A stretch of 64,000 nt of DNA from JBEKTY01 sp049515555 (GTDB taxonomy: Bacteria > Planctomycetota > Planctomycetia > Pirellulales > Thermoguttaceae): positions 1 to 64,000 of the forward strand of contig JBEKTY010000020.1 of assembly GCA_049515555.1 (NCBI GenBank), in the 5' to 3' direction. The translations under genes and the position numbers were made by a program. Each line of letters begins with the position of its first letter. Position 1 is the stretch's first letter. Shown piece by piece: positions 34,551-43,327 of this stretch. Below the pieces are notes generated by a model. That model was given only the letters and a program-made list of their open reading frames with translations. It was not told where the DNA came from and ran no database searches.

Positions 34551-37500
34551 ATGAACAGCTACCACAACACACTGTCGCACGTGCGGGCCGGCAGCAATCG
34601 GCCCTCTTCGGGCCGTGTGCGTGCTCCCGCACCGAACCAAATTCTCCTGGATTTTGACCGGCCTGCGGATACAGGGCCGGTTACGGCGTTTCCTGCGGCG
34701 GAAACTCCCGTATTGCTCTTCGCCCGGCGTATTGCCGCACTCTTGGAGGCCGATCCGTCCGTCAAATTCGACAACACGGCCATCGGCCGCCTGGCCCAGG
34801 AGATTTTCGGCAGTTCGGCCGGACACGGCCGCGACGCCTATGACGCCGCCGAAACGGGCCTCAACATCTGTTTCAACCGGATGGGTCTTGACCTTGCCAA
34901 CGTGCCCGCCGCCATCGACAAGCTGCTCGCCGAGCAAGCCCGGCTGCCCGTCCAGACCCGCCGCGACCAGACTCAAGTCGAATTCCAGCAGTTCAGCACG
35001 CCGCCGGCCGAGGCCCTCGTGGTAGTCAAGGCAGCCGCACTCTGCCCAGGAATGTCGGTCCTGGAGCCGAGTGCCGGAACGGGCAATATTGCCGTTCTCG
35101 CCCGGTCCCTTGGAGCAAAGGTTGACACGAATGAAATCGACCCCCGCCGCCGAGAGTTGCTCGCCATGCAAGGATTCCAGCCCACGGCACACGATGCCGA
35201 ACGTCTCGACAATCTTCTCCCTCTGGATAAGACCTATCATGCCGTCGTGATGAACCCGCCCTTCTCGGCTACCGGCGGCCGGGTCAACGGGCACCGCACC
35301 GTCTTCGGAGCCCGCCACATCGAACAGGCCCTCTTGCGGCTCAAGCCGGGCGGCCGCCTGGTCGCCATCGTCGGCCGCGGCATGGCCGACGACCGACCCG
35401 GTTTTCGCGATTGGTGGAAAGACATCGGCAGCCGTTACCGCGTCCGGGCCAACGTCGGCATCGACGGCCAAGAGTACATCCGCTTCGGCACCAAGTTCGG
35501 CAATCAGATCATTGTCGTAGACCGGAACGGGCAAACGACCGATGAAGCGGCCATCATCACGGGCGACGGCTTGTCGGTGCGGGAGGCGTTTCAGCTACTT
35601 GAAGGTCTATCCCAGGAGGACGTTTATGGGCGAGTATGTGAAGCAAGTCAACATTCAGGCAATGGAAGCACTGCGGGAAATCTTCGGCCAGGAACCGTTG
35701 CCGGGGGAGAATCCGCTCCTGGAGCTAATGGGGCTCCTTCTGGGAGACGGATTCGGGGAGGTTCAGCCGCCGCCGAGCATACCGATCAGCAGCCAGCAAT
35801 GGATGGACTGGCACCACCTGGCCCTAATGGAACCGGAGGAACTGGTCGCGGCGATGGACCTCGTTCTGGAAACGGTGCAGCGGCAGCTTCCCCGGCACCG
35901 GGAGGCCATGCAGACTTGGGCGGCTTCGCTTTTTCTCAGCACGCTCGATCAATTGGAAATGACATAGGCCAGCTTGAAACGGCCCACGTGCCGCAGTCGG
36001 TAGATATTGAGGAAGGGACGGTCTTTGCCGCCTACCGCGTGCAAAAAGCCGTGGTCCGAGGCTCGCTGCCCCACCCTGCCAACGTGGTCGAGAGCACGGC
36101 GATGGCGTGCGTCGAACCGCCCGATGTCACCTACCGCCACCACCTGCCTGCCGAGGTCATCGTTGAAGGACGAGTCTCGAATCTGCAAATCGAAGACGTG
36201 ATCTACGCCGGCCAGGCAGCCAGCGTCATCCTCCCGGACGGGTCGCGTAAAGGGCATTGGAACGGCGACGGTACGGGAATCGGCAAAGGCCGCGAAATCT
36301 ACGCCTTTATGTATAACGAATTGGCCCAGGGGCGGACGAAGCACGTGCATGTCTCAGCGGCCCACCAGCTTGTCGCCGACGCCGAACGCGACCGCAGTGC
36401 CGTAGGGCTCCCGCTCCGTATCGTCCATCAGGCACGATTCAAGACGGCGGAAACCATCGCCGCCGATTCGGGCGTCTTGTTCACCACGTACACCCTGCTC
36501 AGCGACGATTTTGACGGCGACCGGCAGCGATTCAAGCAGTTGACCGACTGGTTGGGGCCTGATTTTGACGGCGTGATCGCTTTCGACGAGGCCCATCTTA
36601 TGAAGAACGCCGCCGCCACTCCGCACGGCGGCAAGGCGACGGTCGATCACGGCACGCTCCGCGGCAACATGGGAATTACCTTGCAACGGCTCTTTCCGCA
36701 GGCCCGCGTTCGCTACTTCAGTGCGACCGGGGCGACGGAGGCCCGGCACATGGCCCCCTACGAACGCCTTGGGCTCTGGGGGGCCGGGGCACCCTTCGCG
36801 GATTTTCCCGCGTTTCTCGTGGCCATGGAACGCGGGGGCGTCGGGGCAATGGAAATGCTCTGCCGCGACCTGAAGAGCGTGGGCACCTACCTTTCCCGCA
36901 CCATCAGCTACGGCCCGACTCGTTTGCCGGACGGGAGCATCGTCCCGGAGAGTGCCGTCGAATACGAGCCCCTGCTCCATCGACTCAGCGAGGATGAACG
37001 GATGCAATACGACCGGATTGCCGACCTCTGGTCGGAACTCCTGGTCGAATTCGAGGCTGCCGAAGGCAACGCCGGCCAAAGTCGCAACGGCAACCGTTAC
37101 GCCCACTTCTATTCCGCCCAGCAGCGGTTCTTCTTGCAATTGATGATGGCGTATACGCTGCCCGACGTGATTGCGGGCATCGAGACGGACCTTCGCCAAG
37201 GCCGCTCCGTCGTGCTCAGTCTGTTCAATACCGCCGAGGCACAGACGGAACGCAAGGTCCGCGACGCCCGTGCGGCCGGCATGGACCTGGCAGAGTTAGA
37301 TGCCACACCGAGGGAGCAAATAGTGCAGCTCATTTCAAAGCACTTCCCTACCTACCAGTACCGCGAGGAAACCGACCCTAAAACGGGCCGCGTCCGCCGT
37401 GTGCCCGTCGTCGATGCCGCCGGCAATCCCGAAATCAATCGCGAAAACCAACGCCGGCAGCAAGAACTCCTGGACAGGGTGGCCGACCTGGATTTTCCCA

Positions 37501-39140
37501 GAAACCCGCTCGATGCCCTTGTCGCCCGCTTCGGCGTCGGCAATGTCGCCGAAATCAGCGGCCGGACGCACCGCTTTGAAGGGAACCGGTACGTTCGCCG
37601 GAAGCTCGAAGGAGTGCCCCGGCGGGAATTGAACGAATTTGAGACGAGACTTTTCATGCGTGGAAACAAACGTGTGGCCGTGCTCTCCGGGGCCGGCTCC
37701 ACCGGAATCTCTGTCCATGCCGACGTGACTGCGAAGAACCAGCAGCGGCGAGTTTTCTATGCCTTCCAACTGTCTTGGTCGGCCGACCAACAGATGCAGG
37801 CTTTCGGCCGCGTACATCGTTCCAACCAAAGCTCGGCACCGGTCATCCGGCTCGTGCTCCTCGACCTGGCCGGCCAGAAACGGCTCGTTAATGCCGTTTC
37901 CAAGCGACTGGCTGCCCTTGGGGCTTTGACCAAAGGCGAGCGGCAGTCGCTTTCCAGCGACCTTTTCCGCCCCGAAGACGTGACCGACGCCTACGGCAAA
38001 GCAGCCCTGTCACGGCTCTATCGGGAAATTCAAACCGGCCGCCTGAGCGACGAAGGACTCGGCCTCACCACGCTTGAACGCATGGGAGTGCTCGACAAGG
38101 AAAAGGCCGCCGTCCGCGAAAACTACGTGAGCAACGTGGAACACTTTCTCAATCGCATCATGGTGCTGCACGTAGAATCGCAGAACCGCATTTTCGAGTT
38201 GTTCCACGAGCGGTATGTCGCCGCCGTGGAAGCAGCCAAACGTCAGAGTGCTTTCGACTTCGGCGTCGAAGAGATCCGAGCCCACAACCTGCGGCGAATC
38301 GCCGAACCGGAAACGCTTTTCGTTGACCCCGGCTCCGGGGCCCGAACGATGTTGCACGAACTGGAAGGCGAGGTCGATGTCGTGCGACACGCCTTTGCAG
38401 CGGTCGCCATGTCCGCCAAGCTGGGTTTCTATCGGAACAACAGGAGCCGACGCATCTATGGCGTGGCCGAGCATTGGAACGCGGAGAGCGATGAAATCCA
38501 CCTCACGGCCGTGAAAGGACCACGCCGCAGCCTTGAACAGCATGAATTGGAGCAGAAGTACGAGCAAGTCGAGCTTGCGGAGGCCCGCGAGTGGTGGAAC
38601 GCTGAATACGAGAAGACGCCGGCCAGGGAGCCGCAGCGGTTCCACATCTTGAGTGGAGCGATTTTTCCGATCTACGACAAAATCATGGGGGCGTCGGGGA
38701 TTCGCAACGTCAAGATCGCTCGGGCAATTCTCGTCGATGGCCAGGCCCTGGTGGGTCTGAACCTGAGTCCGGCCGACGTTCCCAACGTCAAGCAGCGACT
38801 CGGCATCGGTACGCCGCTGGCCGCGGCGTCGGCCGCCGAGATCCTGGAATTGGTCCTCGGCGGTTCGCTGATCGAATTGGACAACGGTTGGCGGATGACA
38901 AAGGCCAGAATTGCAGGCGACGAGGTATTGGAACTGGTCCTGAACGGCGTCGCAGCCAACCGTGACGAGCTTCTCGGGTACGGATTCTCGGAGGAGATTG
39001 TCTATTACAAGAGGCGATGGTTCGTCGTTCGCGAGAACACCGAAGACGTTCTCGCTCGCCTGCTGGCACAACGGAAGCCAATCAAAGACCTGACCAACTG
39101 CGACGAAAAGGACTACTCTTCCAGCATATCGGCGATGTAG
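34551..39140 (+). CDS. Adenine methyltransferase-strawberry-notch-like helicase fusion
   Basis: About 1529 residues. The N-terminal third is a DNA methyltransferase: motif I VLEPSAGTGNIAVLA (near residue 170) and catalytic NPPFS (near 235), as in N6-adenine enzymes. Residues 355-475 are a Gly/Ser/Ala-rich linker. The rest is a strawberry-notch-type superfamily 2 ATPase: Walker A GDGTGIGKGRE (near 574), Walker B FDEAHLMKN, RYFSATGATEA, and the motif VI block QQMQAFGRVHRSNQ. Such MTase-helicase giants are recurrent on large plasmids and ICEs, where they are thought to modify or guard incoming DNA. The ATG at 34551 lacks a strong ribosome-binding site. The linker overlaps a separate gene (35626-35967). 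Confidence 0.85.
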   Translation: MNSYHNTLSHVRAGSNRPSSGRVRAPAPNQILLDFDRPADTGPVTAFPAAETPVLLFARRIAALLEADPSVKFDNTAIGRLAQEIFGSSAGHGRDAYDAAETGLNICFNRMGLDLANVPAAIDKLLAEQARLPVQTRRDQTQVEFQQFSTPPAEALVVVKAAALCPGMSVLEPSAGTGNIAVLARSLGAKVDTNEIDPRRRELLAMQGFQPTAHDAERLDNLLPLDKTYHAVVMNPPFSATGGRVNGHRTVFGARHIEQALLRLKPGGRLVAIVGRGMADDRPGFRDWWKDIGSRYRVRANVGIDGQEYIRFGTKFGNQIIVVDRNGQTTDEAAIITGDGLSVREAFQLLEGLSQEDVYGRVCEASQHSGNGSTAGNLRPGTVAGGESAPGANGAPSGRRIRGGSAAAEHTDQQPAMDGLAPPGPNGTGGTGRGDGPRSGNGAAAASPAPGGHADLGGFAFSQHARSIGNDIGQLETAHVPQSVDIEEGTVFAAYRVQKAVVRGSLPHPANVVESTAMACVEPPDVTYRHHLPAEVIVEGRVSNLQIEDVIYAGQAASVILPDGSRKGHWNGDGTGIGKGREIYAFMYNELAQGRTKHVHVSAAHQLVADAERDRSAVGLPLRIVHQARFKTAETIAADSGVLFTTYTLLSDDFDGDRQRFKQLTDWLGPDFDGVIAFDEAHLMKNAAATPHGGKATVDHGTLRGNMGITLQRLFPQARVRYFSATGATEARHMAPYERLGLWGAGAPFADFPAFLVAMERGGVGAMEMLCRDLKSVGTYLSRTISYGPTRLPDGSIVPESAVEYEPLLHRLSEDERMQYDRIADLWSELLVEFEAAEGNAGQSRNGNRYAHFYSAQQRFFLQLMMAYTLPDVIAGIETDLRQGRSVVLSLFNTAEAQTERKVRDARAAGMDLAELDATPREQIVQLISKHFPTYQYREETDPKTGRVRRVPVVDAAGNPEINRENQRRQQELLDRVADLDFPRNPLDALVARFGVGNVAEISGRTHRFEGNRYVRRKLEGVPRRELNEFETRLFMRGNKRVAVLSGAGSTGISVHADVTAKNQQRRVFYAFQLSWSADQQMQAFGRVHRSNQSSAPVIRLVLLDLAGQKRLVNAVSKRLAALGALTKGERQSLSSDLFRPEDVTDAYGKAALSRLYREIQTGRLSDEGLGLTTLERMGVLDKEKAAVRENYVSNVEHFLNRIMVLHVESQNRIFELFHERYVAAVEAAKRQSAFDFGVEEIRAHNLRRIAEPETLFVDPGSGARTMLHELEGEVDVVRHAFAAVAMSAKLGFYRNNRSRRIYGVAEHWNAESDEIHLTAVKGPRRSLEQHELEQKYEQVELAEAREWWNAEYEKTPAREPQRFHILSGAIFPIYDKIMGASGIRNVKIARAILVDGQALVGLNLSPADVPNVKQRLGIGTPLAAASAAEILELVLGGSLIELDNGWRMTKARIAGDEVLELVLNGVAANRDELLGYGFSEEIVYYKRRWFVVRENTEDVLARLLAQRKPIKDLTNCDEKDYSSSISAM
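35626..35967 (+). CDS. Out-of-frame gene nested inside the methyltransferase-helicase linker
   Basis: A 113-residue frame in +1 relative to the host gene: MGEYVKQVNIQAMEALREIF, then GQEPLPGENPLLELMGLLLG, PISSQQWMDWHHLALMEPEE and LVAAMDLVLETVQRQL. AGGAGG lies six bases before the ATG (35614-35619). Third codon positions are mostly G/C in this frame, as in neighbouring genes, while the host frame here gives A/T-richer third positions and low-complexity Gly/Ser. The protein looks globular and helical, with an amphipathic C-terminal helix. This is strong evidence for a real overprinted gene. Function unknown; possibly a partner of the host protein. Confidence 0.7.
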   Translation: MGEYVKQVNIQAMEALREIFGQEPLPGENPLLELMGLLLGDGFGEVQPPPSIPISSQQWMDWHHLALMEPEELVAAMDLVLETVQRQLPRHREAMQTWAASLFLSTLDQLEMT

Positions 39141-39376
39141 TAGACCAATTGTGCCAGTTCGCCGCATGTAACCTTGGTGCCATGGTCCGGGTCGCTGCGA
39201 CTGATAATAGCCTCGGCCACGCGACGGATCGCATCGCATTGCCGTCGCTCATCCTCCGAAACGTTGTGGTCATCCCAGCCTGGAAATAGAACGGTCGCAT
39301 CGCGGTGCGGAGCAGAATCCAACTTGTCAGCGGCAGCACGACACAGACCGGCTACTTCGTTCCATTGGGGCAGCAT
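39113..39376 (-). CDS. Small hypothetical protein, convergent with the helicase fusion
   Basis: About 87 residues: MLPQWNEVAGLCRAAADKLD, then FPGWDDHNVSEDERRQCDAI and RRVAEAIISRSDP, with a helical C terminus GELAQLVYYIADMLEE. Its 3' end overlaps the last 28 bases of the fusion gene on the other strand. Composition is protein-like, but no family is recognised. A start at 39397 is possible. Confidence 0.5.
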   Translation of the reverse strand: MLPQWNEVAGLCRAAADKLDSAPHRDATVLFPGWDDHNVSEDERRQCDAIRRVAEAIISRSDPDHGTKVTCGELAQLVYYIADMLEE

Positions 39377-39583
39377 AGGGGTTCTCCGAAGCCACACGAA
39401 CCGCGTTGCGGATCTTTTGCGAGAAGGTGTCTCGTAATCTGGCCCATTGTACTCTTTTCGTGTTTGGCCCGTAATCCCCGGCTGCCTACCGGTCTAGGGA
39501 ACGGGAGAGCCGAGTGCATCCCTTTGCCTGCCCGCGAACCCGCGTGCTTCCGTGCGGCATCATACAGTGGGAGGATCCGCCCC

Positions 39584-39952
39584 ATGCCCAACCTGCCTGA
39601 CATGCAGCCTTGGCTCGACCAGGTGAAACGCGAGCTTGAGAACACAGTCTTCTCTCCGCCCGACTGGGCAGTAGACCGCTTGAAGCACAACTTGGCCGAG
39701 GCTATCGCCAAGGCCATTCCGAAGTGCTTCACCGAATCCCTGCACGAGGTCATCGCAAAATCCGTCGAGAAGGCCCTGGCCGACGTAGTGTCACGGGGCG
39801 TGGCCGAAGGCGTCGAAAAGGGGATTCGCCCCTTGGTCGAGGAAATTGCCCTCTTACGCCAAGCACTAGAGACGAACCTCGACGACGACTGGTGGAAGGA
39901 TGGCAAGGACGACGACCCCGACAACGGGCCCGAGGACGAAGGCGTTTTCTGA
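39584..39952 (+). CDS. Small helical, acidic-tailed hypothetical protein
   Basis: 122 residues from an ATG with GGGAGG upstream: MPNLPDMQPWLDQVKRELEN, an amphipathic central helix (LAEAIAKAIPKCFTESLHEV, IAKSVEKALADVV), then VEEIALLRQALETNLDDDWW and an Asp/Glu-rich end. Probably coiled-coil or oligomeric. No known family. It lies just before the cargo promoter at 40077. Confidence 0.6.
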   Translation: MPNLPDMQPWLDQVKRELENTVFSPPDWAVDRLKHNLAEAIAKAIPKCFTESLHEVIAKSVEKALADVVSRGVAEGVEKGIRPLVEEIALLRQALETNLDDDWWKDGKDDDPDNGPEDEGVF

Positions 39953-40076
39953 TTTCTTAGACGCGGTTGCCGAGAAGTAAGGATCCCACAACGCAGCACG
40001 TCCTCGGGCAATGCACGGCAGGAAACGCGGCGATACCCCCCCGCAGCGGAAAAACAGCACCGATCCTGCCGGCCGA

Positions 40077-40106
40077 TTGACAGCAACTGCCAGAAACCGA
40101 TAATAA
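40077..40106 (+). promoter_or_regulatory. Good sigma70-type promoter for the cargo operon
   Basis: TTGACA (40077-40082), 18 bases, TAATAA (40101-40106); an alternative ATAATA one base earlier gives 17-base spacing. It lies 49 bases before the ATG of the HTH gene and is the best promoter-like sequence I found in the window. Confidence 0.65.
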
Positions 40107-40154
40107 AGGCTTTACCACAGTAGGTGCCACCCGCCCTTGTGCGAGGGATTTTTT

Positions 40155-40370
40155 ATGCCCGCCGACCGTGGCAGCAGTGTACTGACCATCGACGAACTGG
40201 CCAAGTACCTCAAAATCTCGAAATCGACGCTCTACAAGCTCGCCCAGGAGGGCAGCGTCCCCGCCCAAAAGGTCGGCAAGCACTGGCGATTCCACAAGGA
40301 CGCCGTTGACGAGTGGCTCCGTCAAAGAGGCCCGGCCGCCACGCCGCCGAAAGCGAATTCCCCCAAGTAA
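40155..40370 (+). CDS. Excisionase-family helix-turn-helix protein
   Basis: 71 residues: VLTIDELAKYLKISKSTLYK, then LAQEGSVPAQKVGKHWRFHK and DAVDEWLRQRG, the classic MerR-like excisionase layout. The start has GAGGGA nine bases upstream. It is the first gene after the promoter and lies 68 bases before the SNF2 gene, so it may autoregulate the defence genes rather than act as an excisionase. Similar in fold to 15863-16099 but clearly diverged. Confidence 0.8.
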   Translation: MPADRGSSVLTIDELAKYLKISKSTLYKLAQEGSVPAQKVGKHWRFHKDAVDEWLRQRGPAATPPKANSPK

Positions 40371-40438
40371 CCCGTATTACCTGTTTCCGAGCCGCATAAC
40401 CCGTAGCCCGCCGCCGGCCGGCCCGTTGAAGTGACCCC

Positions 40439-43324
40439 ATGAAGCTGACGCAGTACCACGCCAAGTACATCGCCCATGAATTGACGCGGCGTTGTGCTTC
40501 CGACAGCGTTGAGAAGCTGACGGCGGTCCTGTCGGATGCCCAGGTCGATCTCAATCCGCATCAAATCGAGGCGGCACTCTTCGCCTTCCGCAACCCGCTA
40601 TCCCGCGGTGCCATCCTGGCCGACGAGGTGGGCTTGGGCAAAACCATCGAGGCCGGGCTCTTGATCGACCAAAGCTGGGCGGAAGGGAAGCGTCGCATTC
40701 TGGTCATCGTGCCGGCCAATTTGCGAAAGCAGTGGAGCCAGGAACTGGCCGACAAATTCTTCCTCCCATCGGTCATCTTGGAAGCCCGCACGTTCAACGA
40801 CACCATCCGGGCCGGCAACCTCAATCCCTTCCAGCAGAACGCCGTCATTATCTGTTCGTACCATTTCGTCCGGAAGATGGAGCCTTACATCCGCCAGACA
40901 CGCTGGGATCTGGTCGTCATCGACGAAGCCCACCGGCTCCGCAACGTGTACAAGCCCACAAACAAGATTGCCAACGCCATCAAGCAGTGCGTGGCCCCGT
41001 TCCGCAAGGTGCTCTTGACCGCCACGCCGCTGCAAAACTCGCTCTTGGAACTCTACGGCTTGGTGAGCATCATCGACGATTTCTCCTTCGGCGACCTGAA
41101 GACCTACCGTACCCGCTTCACCCGGCTGGGGAATGACAACGACTTCAACGACTTGAAGGAGCGGCTCCGGCCAATCTGCAAGCGGACCTTGCGAAAGCAG
41201 GTGCTGGAATACGTCAAGTACACGAACCGCCATGCTTTGGTCCAGGAGTTCACGCCCACACCCGAGGAACAGCGGCTCTACGACGTGGTTTCCGAGTACC
41301 TCCAGCAACCGACGCTCTACGCCTTGCCGGCCAGCCAACGCTCCCTGATGACCCTCATTCTGCGAAAGTTGCTGGCGTCCTCCACTTACGCCATTTCGGA
41401 CACGCTCAGCGGCCTGGCCTGCAAACTCGAAACGGCCGCTGCCCAGGCGGAGAAGGTGGACGCCCCGCCGGAACAACTGGCCGACAACTGGGAGGAAATC
41501 GACGAACTGGCCGACGAATGGGAACCGGACGAAGAGGCCAGCGGCGAGCCCGAGCGACCAAAGTACACGCCCGAGCAGGTCGCCGACATGCGGCGGGAAA
41601 TGGCCAAGCTCCGCGAGTTCCACGTCCTGGCCCGTTCCATCGCCACAAATTCCAAGGGCGAGGTGCTGTTGACCGCACTTCGCCGTGGCTTCGCGGCTGC
41701 CGCCGAGGCCAAGCAAGGACACACCGCGGCAACCCTCCAGCAAAAGGCAATCGCCTTCACCGAGTCCCGCCGAACGCAAGAATACCTTTTCCGCATCCTG
41801 GAGCAGACCGAGTTTCGCGGCAAGGTCATGGTGTTCAACGGCACGAACACCGACCCCAAGTCCAAAGAAATCTATCAGGCTTGGCTCAAGAAGCACGCCG
41901 GCACGGATCGCATCTCCGGCTCCCCAGCCGCCGATATGCGTGCCGCTCTGGTCGATTACTTCCGCGACGAAGCCGCCGTCATGATCGCCACCGAAGCGGC
42001 GGCCGAGGGCCTCAACCTGCAATTCTGCAATCTGGTGGTCAACTACGATCTCCCCTGGAATCCCCAACGCATCGAGCAACGCATCGGCCGCTGCCACCGC
42101 TACGGCCAGAAATTCGACGTTGTGGTGGTCAATTTTCTCAATAAGAGCAACGCGGCCGACCAGCGGGTGTACGAACTGTTGGACGAGAAGTTCCGGCTCT
42201 TCAGCGGCGTGTTTGGGGCCAGCGACGAAGTGCTGGGGGCCGTGGAATCGGGCGTCGATTTCGAGAAACGCATCGCCGCCATCTACCAAAAATGCCGCAC
42301 CCAGGAGCAGATCCAATTCGAGTTTGACCAGCTTCAGCGGGAGTTGGACAGCGAAATCACCGCCGGCCAGCGGGACGCCCGCGAAAAGCTGCTGGACAAT
42401 TTCGACCAGGAGGTTGTCGAGAAGGTCCGCATCCAAAGCTCCGGTCTGCTCGACCGATTCAACGAACGGCTTTGGATGCTGACCCGGTATCTGCTGGCCG
42501 ACTACGCCCAATTCGACGAAGGACAGTACAGTTTCTACCTCACCCGCAATCCGTTCCCCGGCGAGACGATTCATCCCGGCCCGTATCGGCTCGGCAAGAA
42601 CGTCGAAGACGCGAACACCTACCGCATCGGCCACCCATTGGCCCAGCGGGTCTTGGCCCAGGCAATGGCCCTGAATCTGCCGGTGGCGGAACTGGTTTTC
42701 GACTACTCCGACGGCAAGAAGAACATCGCCGCACTGGCAACCTTGGTTGGAAGAAGCGGATGGTTGACCTGTTTGCAGTTCGGCGTTCAATCGCTGGAGA
42801 GCGAAGACACCCTGATCCTGGCCGGCGTCACCGACAACCAAGAGCCGTTGGACGAATCGGCTTGTCGCCGATTGTTCGACCTGTCGGGCTGGGTAAGTGC
42901 AACCCCGGCAGTCCCGGCGACATTTCAGGGTTTGCTTACCGACGCGACCTCCCGCCGGCAGGCCGAGTTCCTTGAGGCACTCGCGGTCAAGAATGGCCAT
43001 TGGTTCGATACCGAGATGGACAAGCTCGACCGTTGGGCCGACGACCGCCGGACGGCCTTGAAGGCGGAGCTTGAGGAACTCGACCAGGAGATCAAGGAGA
43101 CGAAGAAATCCGCCCGGATGGCCCCCAACCTGCCCGAGAAGCTCGAACTCCAGCGAAAGCTGCGGGGGTTGGAAACCAAGCGGGACGAGGCATGGCGGGC
43201 TTACGACACCGCCAGCCGAGACGTTGACAGGCAGAAAGACGCCCTGTTGGACGAGATCAGCCGCCGCCTGGAGCAGAGGACCGAATGCCGACCGCTGTTC
43301 GTACTTCGATGGACTGTGAAATGA
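40439..43324 (+). CDS. SNF2-family helicase associated with a type III RM locus
   Basis: 961 residues. Helicase motifs are intact: ILADEVGLGKTIEAGLLID (Walker A, near residue 65), WDLVVIDEAHRLRN (DEAH), LLTATPLQNSLLELYGLVS, and the second RecA domain with AAAEGLNLQFCNLVVNYDLP and RIEQRIGRCHRYGQ. The C terminus contains a long charged coiled coil (ELEELDQEIKETKKSARMAP). It is RapA-like in layout and resembles the SNF2 helicases of DISARM-like defence loci, but no DrmA, DrmB or DrmC partner is present. Start chosen at 40439; the next gene begins three bases after its stop. Confidence 0.88.
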   Translation: MKLTQYHAKYIAHELTRRCASDSVEKLTAVLSDAQVDLNPHQIEAALFAFRNPLSRGAILADEVGLGKTIEAGLLIDQSWAEGKRRILVIVPANLRKQWSQELADKFFLPSVILEARTFNDTIRAGNLNPFQQNAVIICSYHFVRKMEPYIRQTRWDLVVIDEAHRLRNVYKPTNKIANAIKQCVAPFRKVLLTATPLQNSLLELYGLVSIIDDFSFGDLKTYRTRFTRLGNDNDFNDLKERLRPICKRTLRKQVLEYVKYTNRHALVQEFTPTPEEQRLYDVVSEYLQQPTLYALPASQRSLMTLILRKLLASSTYAISDTLSGLACKLETAAAQAEKVDAPPEQLADNWEEIDELADEWEPDEEASGEPERPKYTPEQVADMRREMAKLREFHVLARSIATNSKGEVLLTALRRGFAAAAEAKQGHTAATLQQKAIAFTESRRTQEYLFRILEQTEFRGKVMVFNGTNTDPKSKEIYQAWLKKHAGTDRISGSPAADMRAALVDYFRDEAAVMIATEAAAEGLNLQFCNLVVNYDLPWNPQRIEQRIGRCHRYGQKFDVVVVNFLNKSNAADQRVYELLDEKFRLFSGVFGASDEVLGAVESGVDFEKRIAAIYQKCRTQEQIQFEFDQLQRELDSEITAGQRDAREKLLDNFDQEVVEKVRIQSSGLLDRFNERLWMLTRYLLADYAQFDEGQYSFYLTRNPFPGETIHPGPYRLGKNVEDANTYRIGHPLAQRVLAQAMALNLPVAELVFDYSDGKKNIAALATLVGRSGWLTCLQFGVQSLESEDTLILAGVTDNQEPLDESACRRLFDLSGWVSATPAVPATFQGLLTDATSRRQAEFLEALAVKNGHWFDTEMDKLDRWADDRRTALKAELEELDQEIKETKKSARMAPNLPEKLELQRKLRGLETKRDEAWRAYDTASRDVDRQKDALLDEISRRLEQRTECRPLFVLRWTVK

Positions 43325-43327
43325 GTC

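Noticed and set aside
37335..39239. Long minus-strand frames opposite the methyltransferase-helicase fusion
   Set aside because: No motifs, and the codon pattern follows the plus-strand gene.
40439..43324. Calling the locus a DISARM system
   Set aside because: Only the SNF2 helicase is reminiscent; the core DrmA, DrmB and DrmC genes are absent and the methylase is a type III Mod with its own Res.
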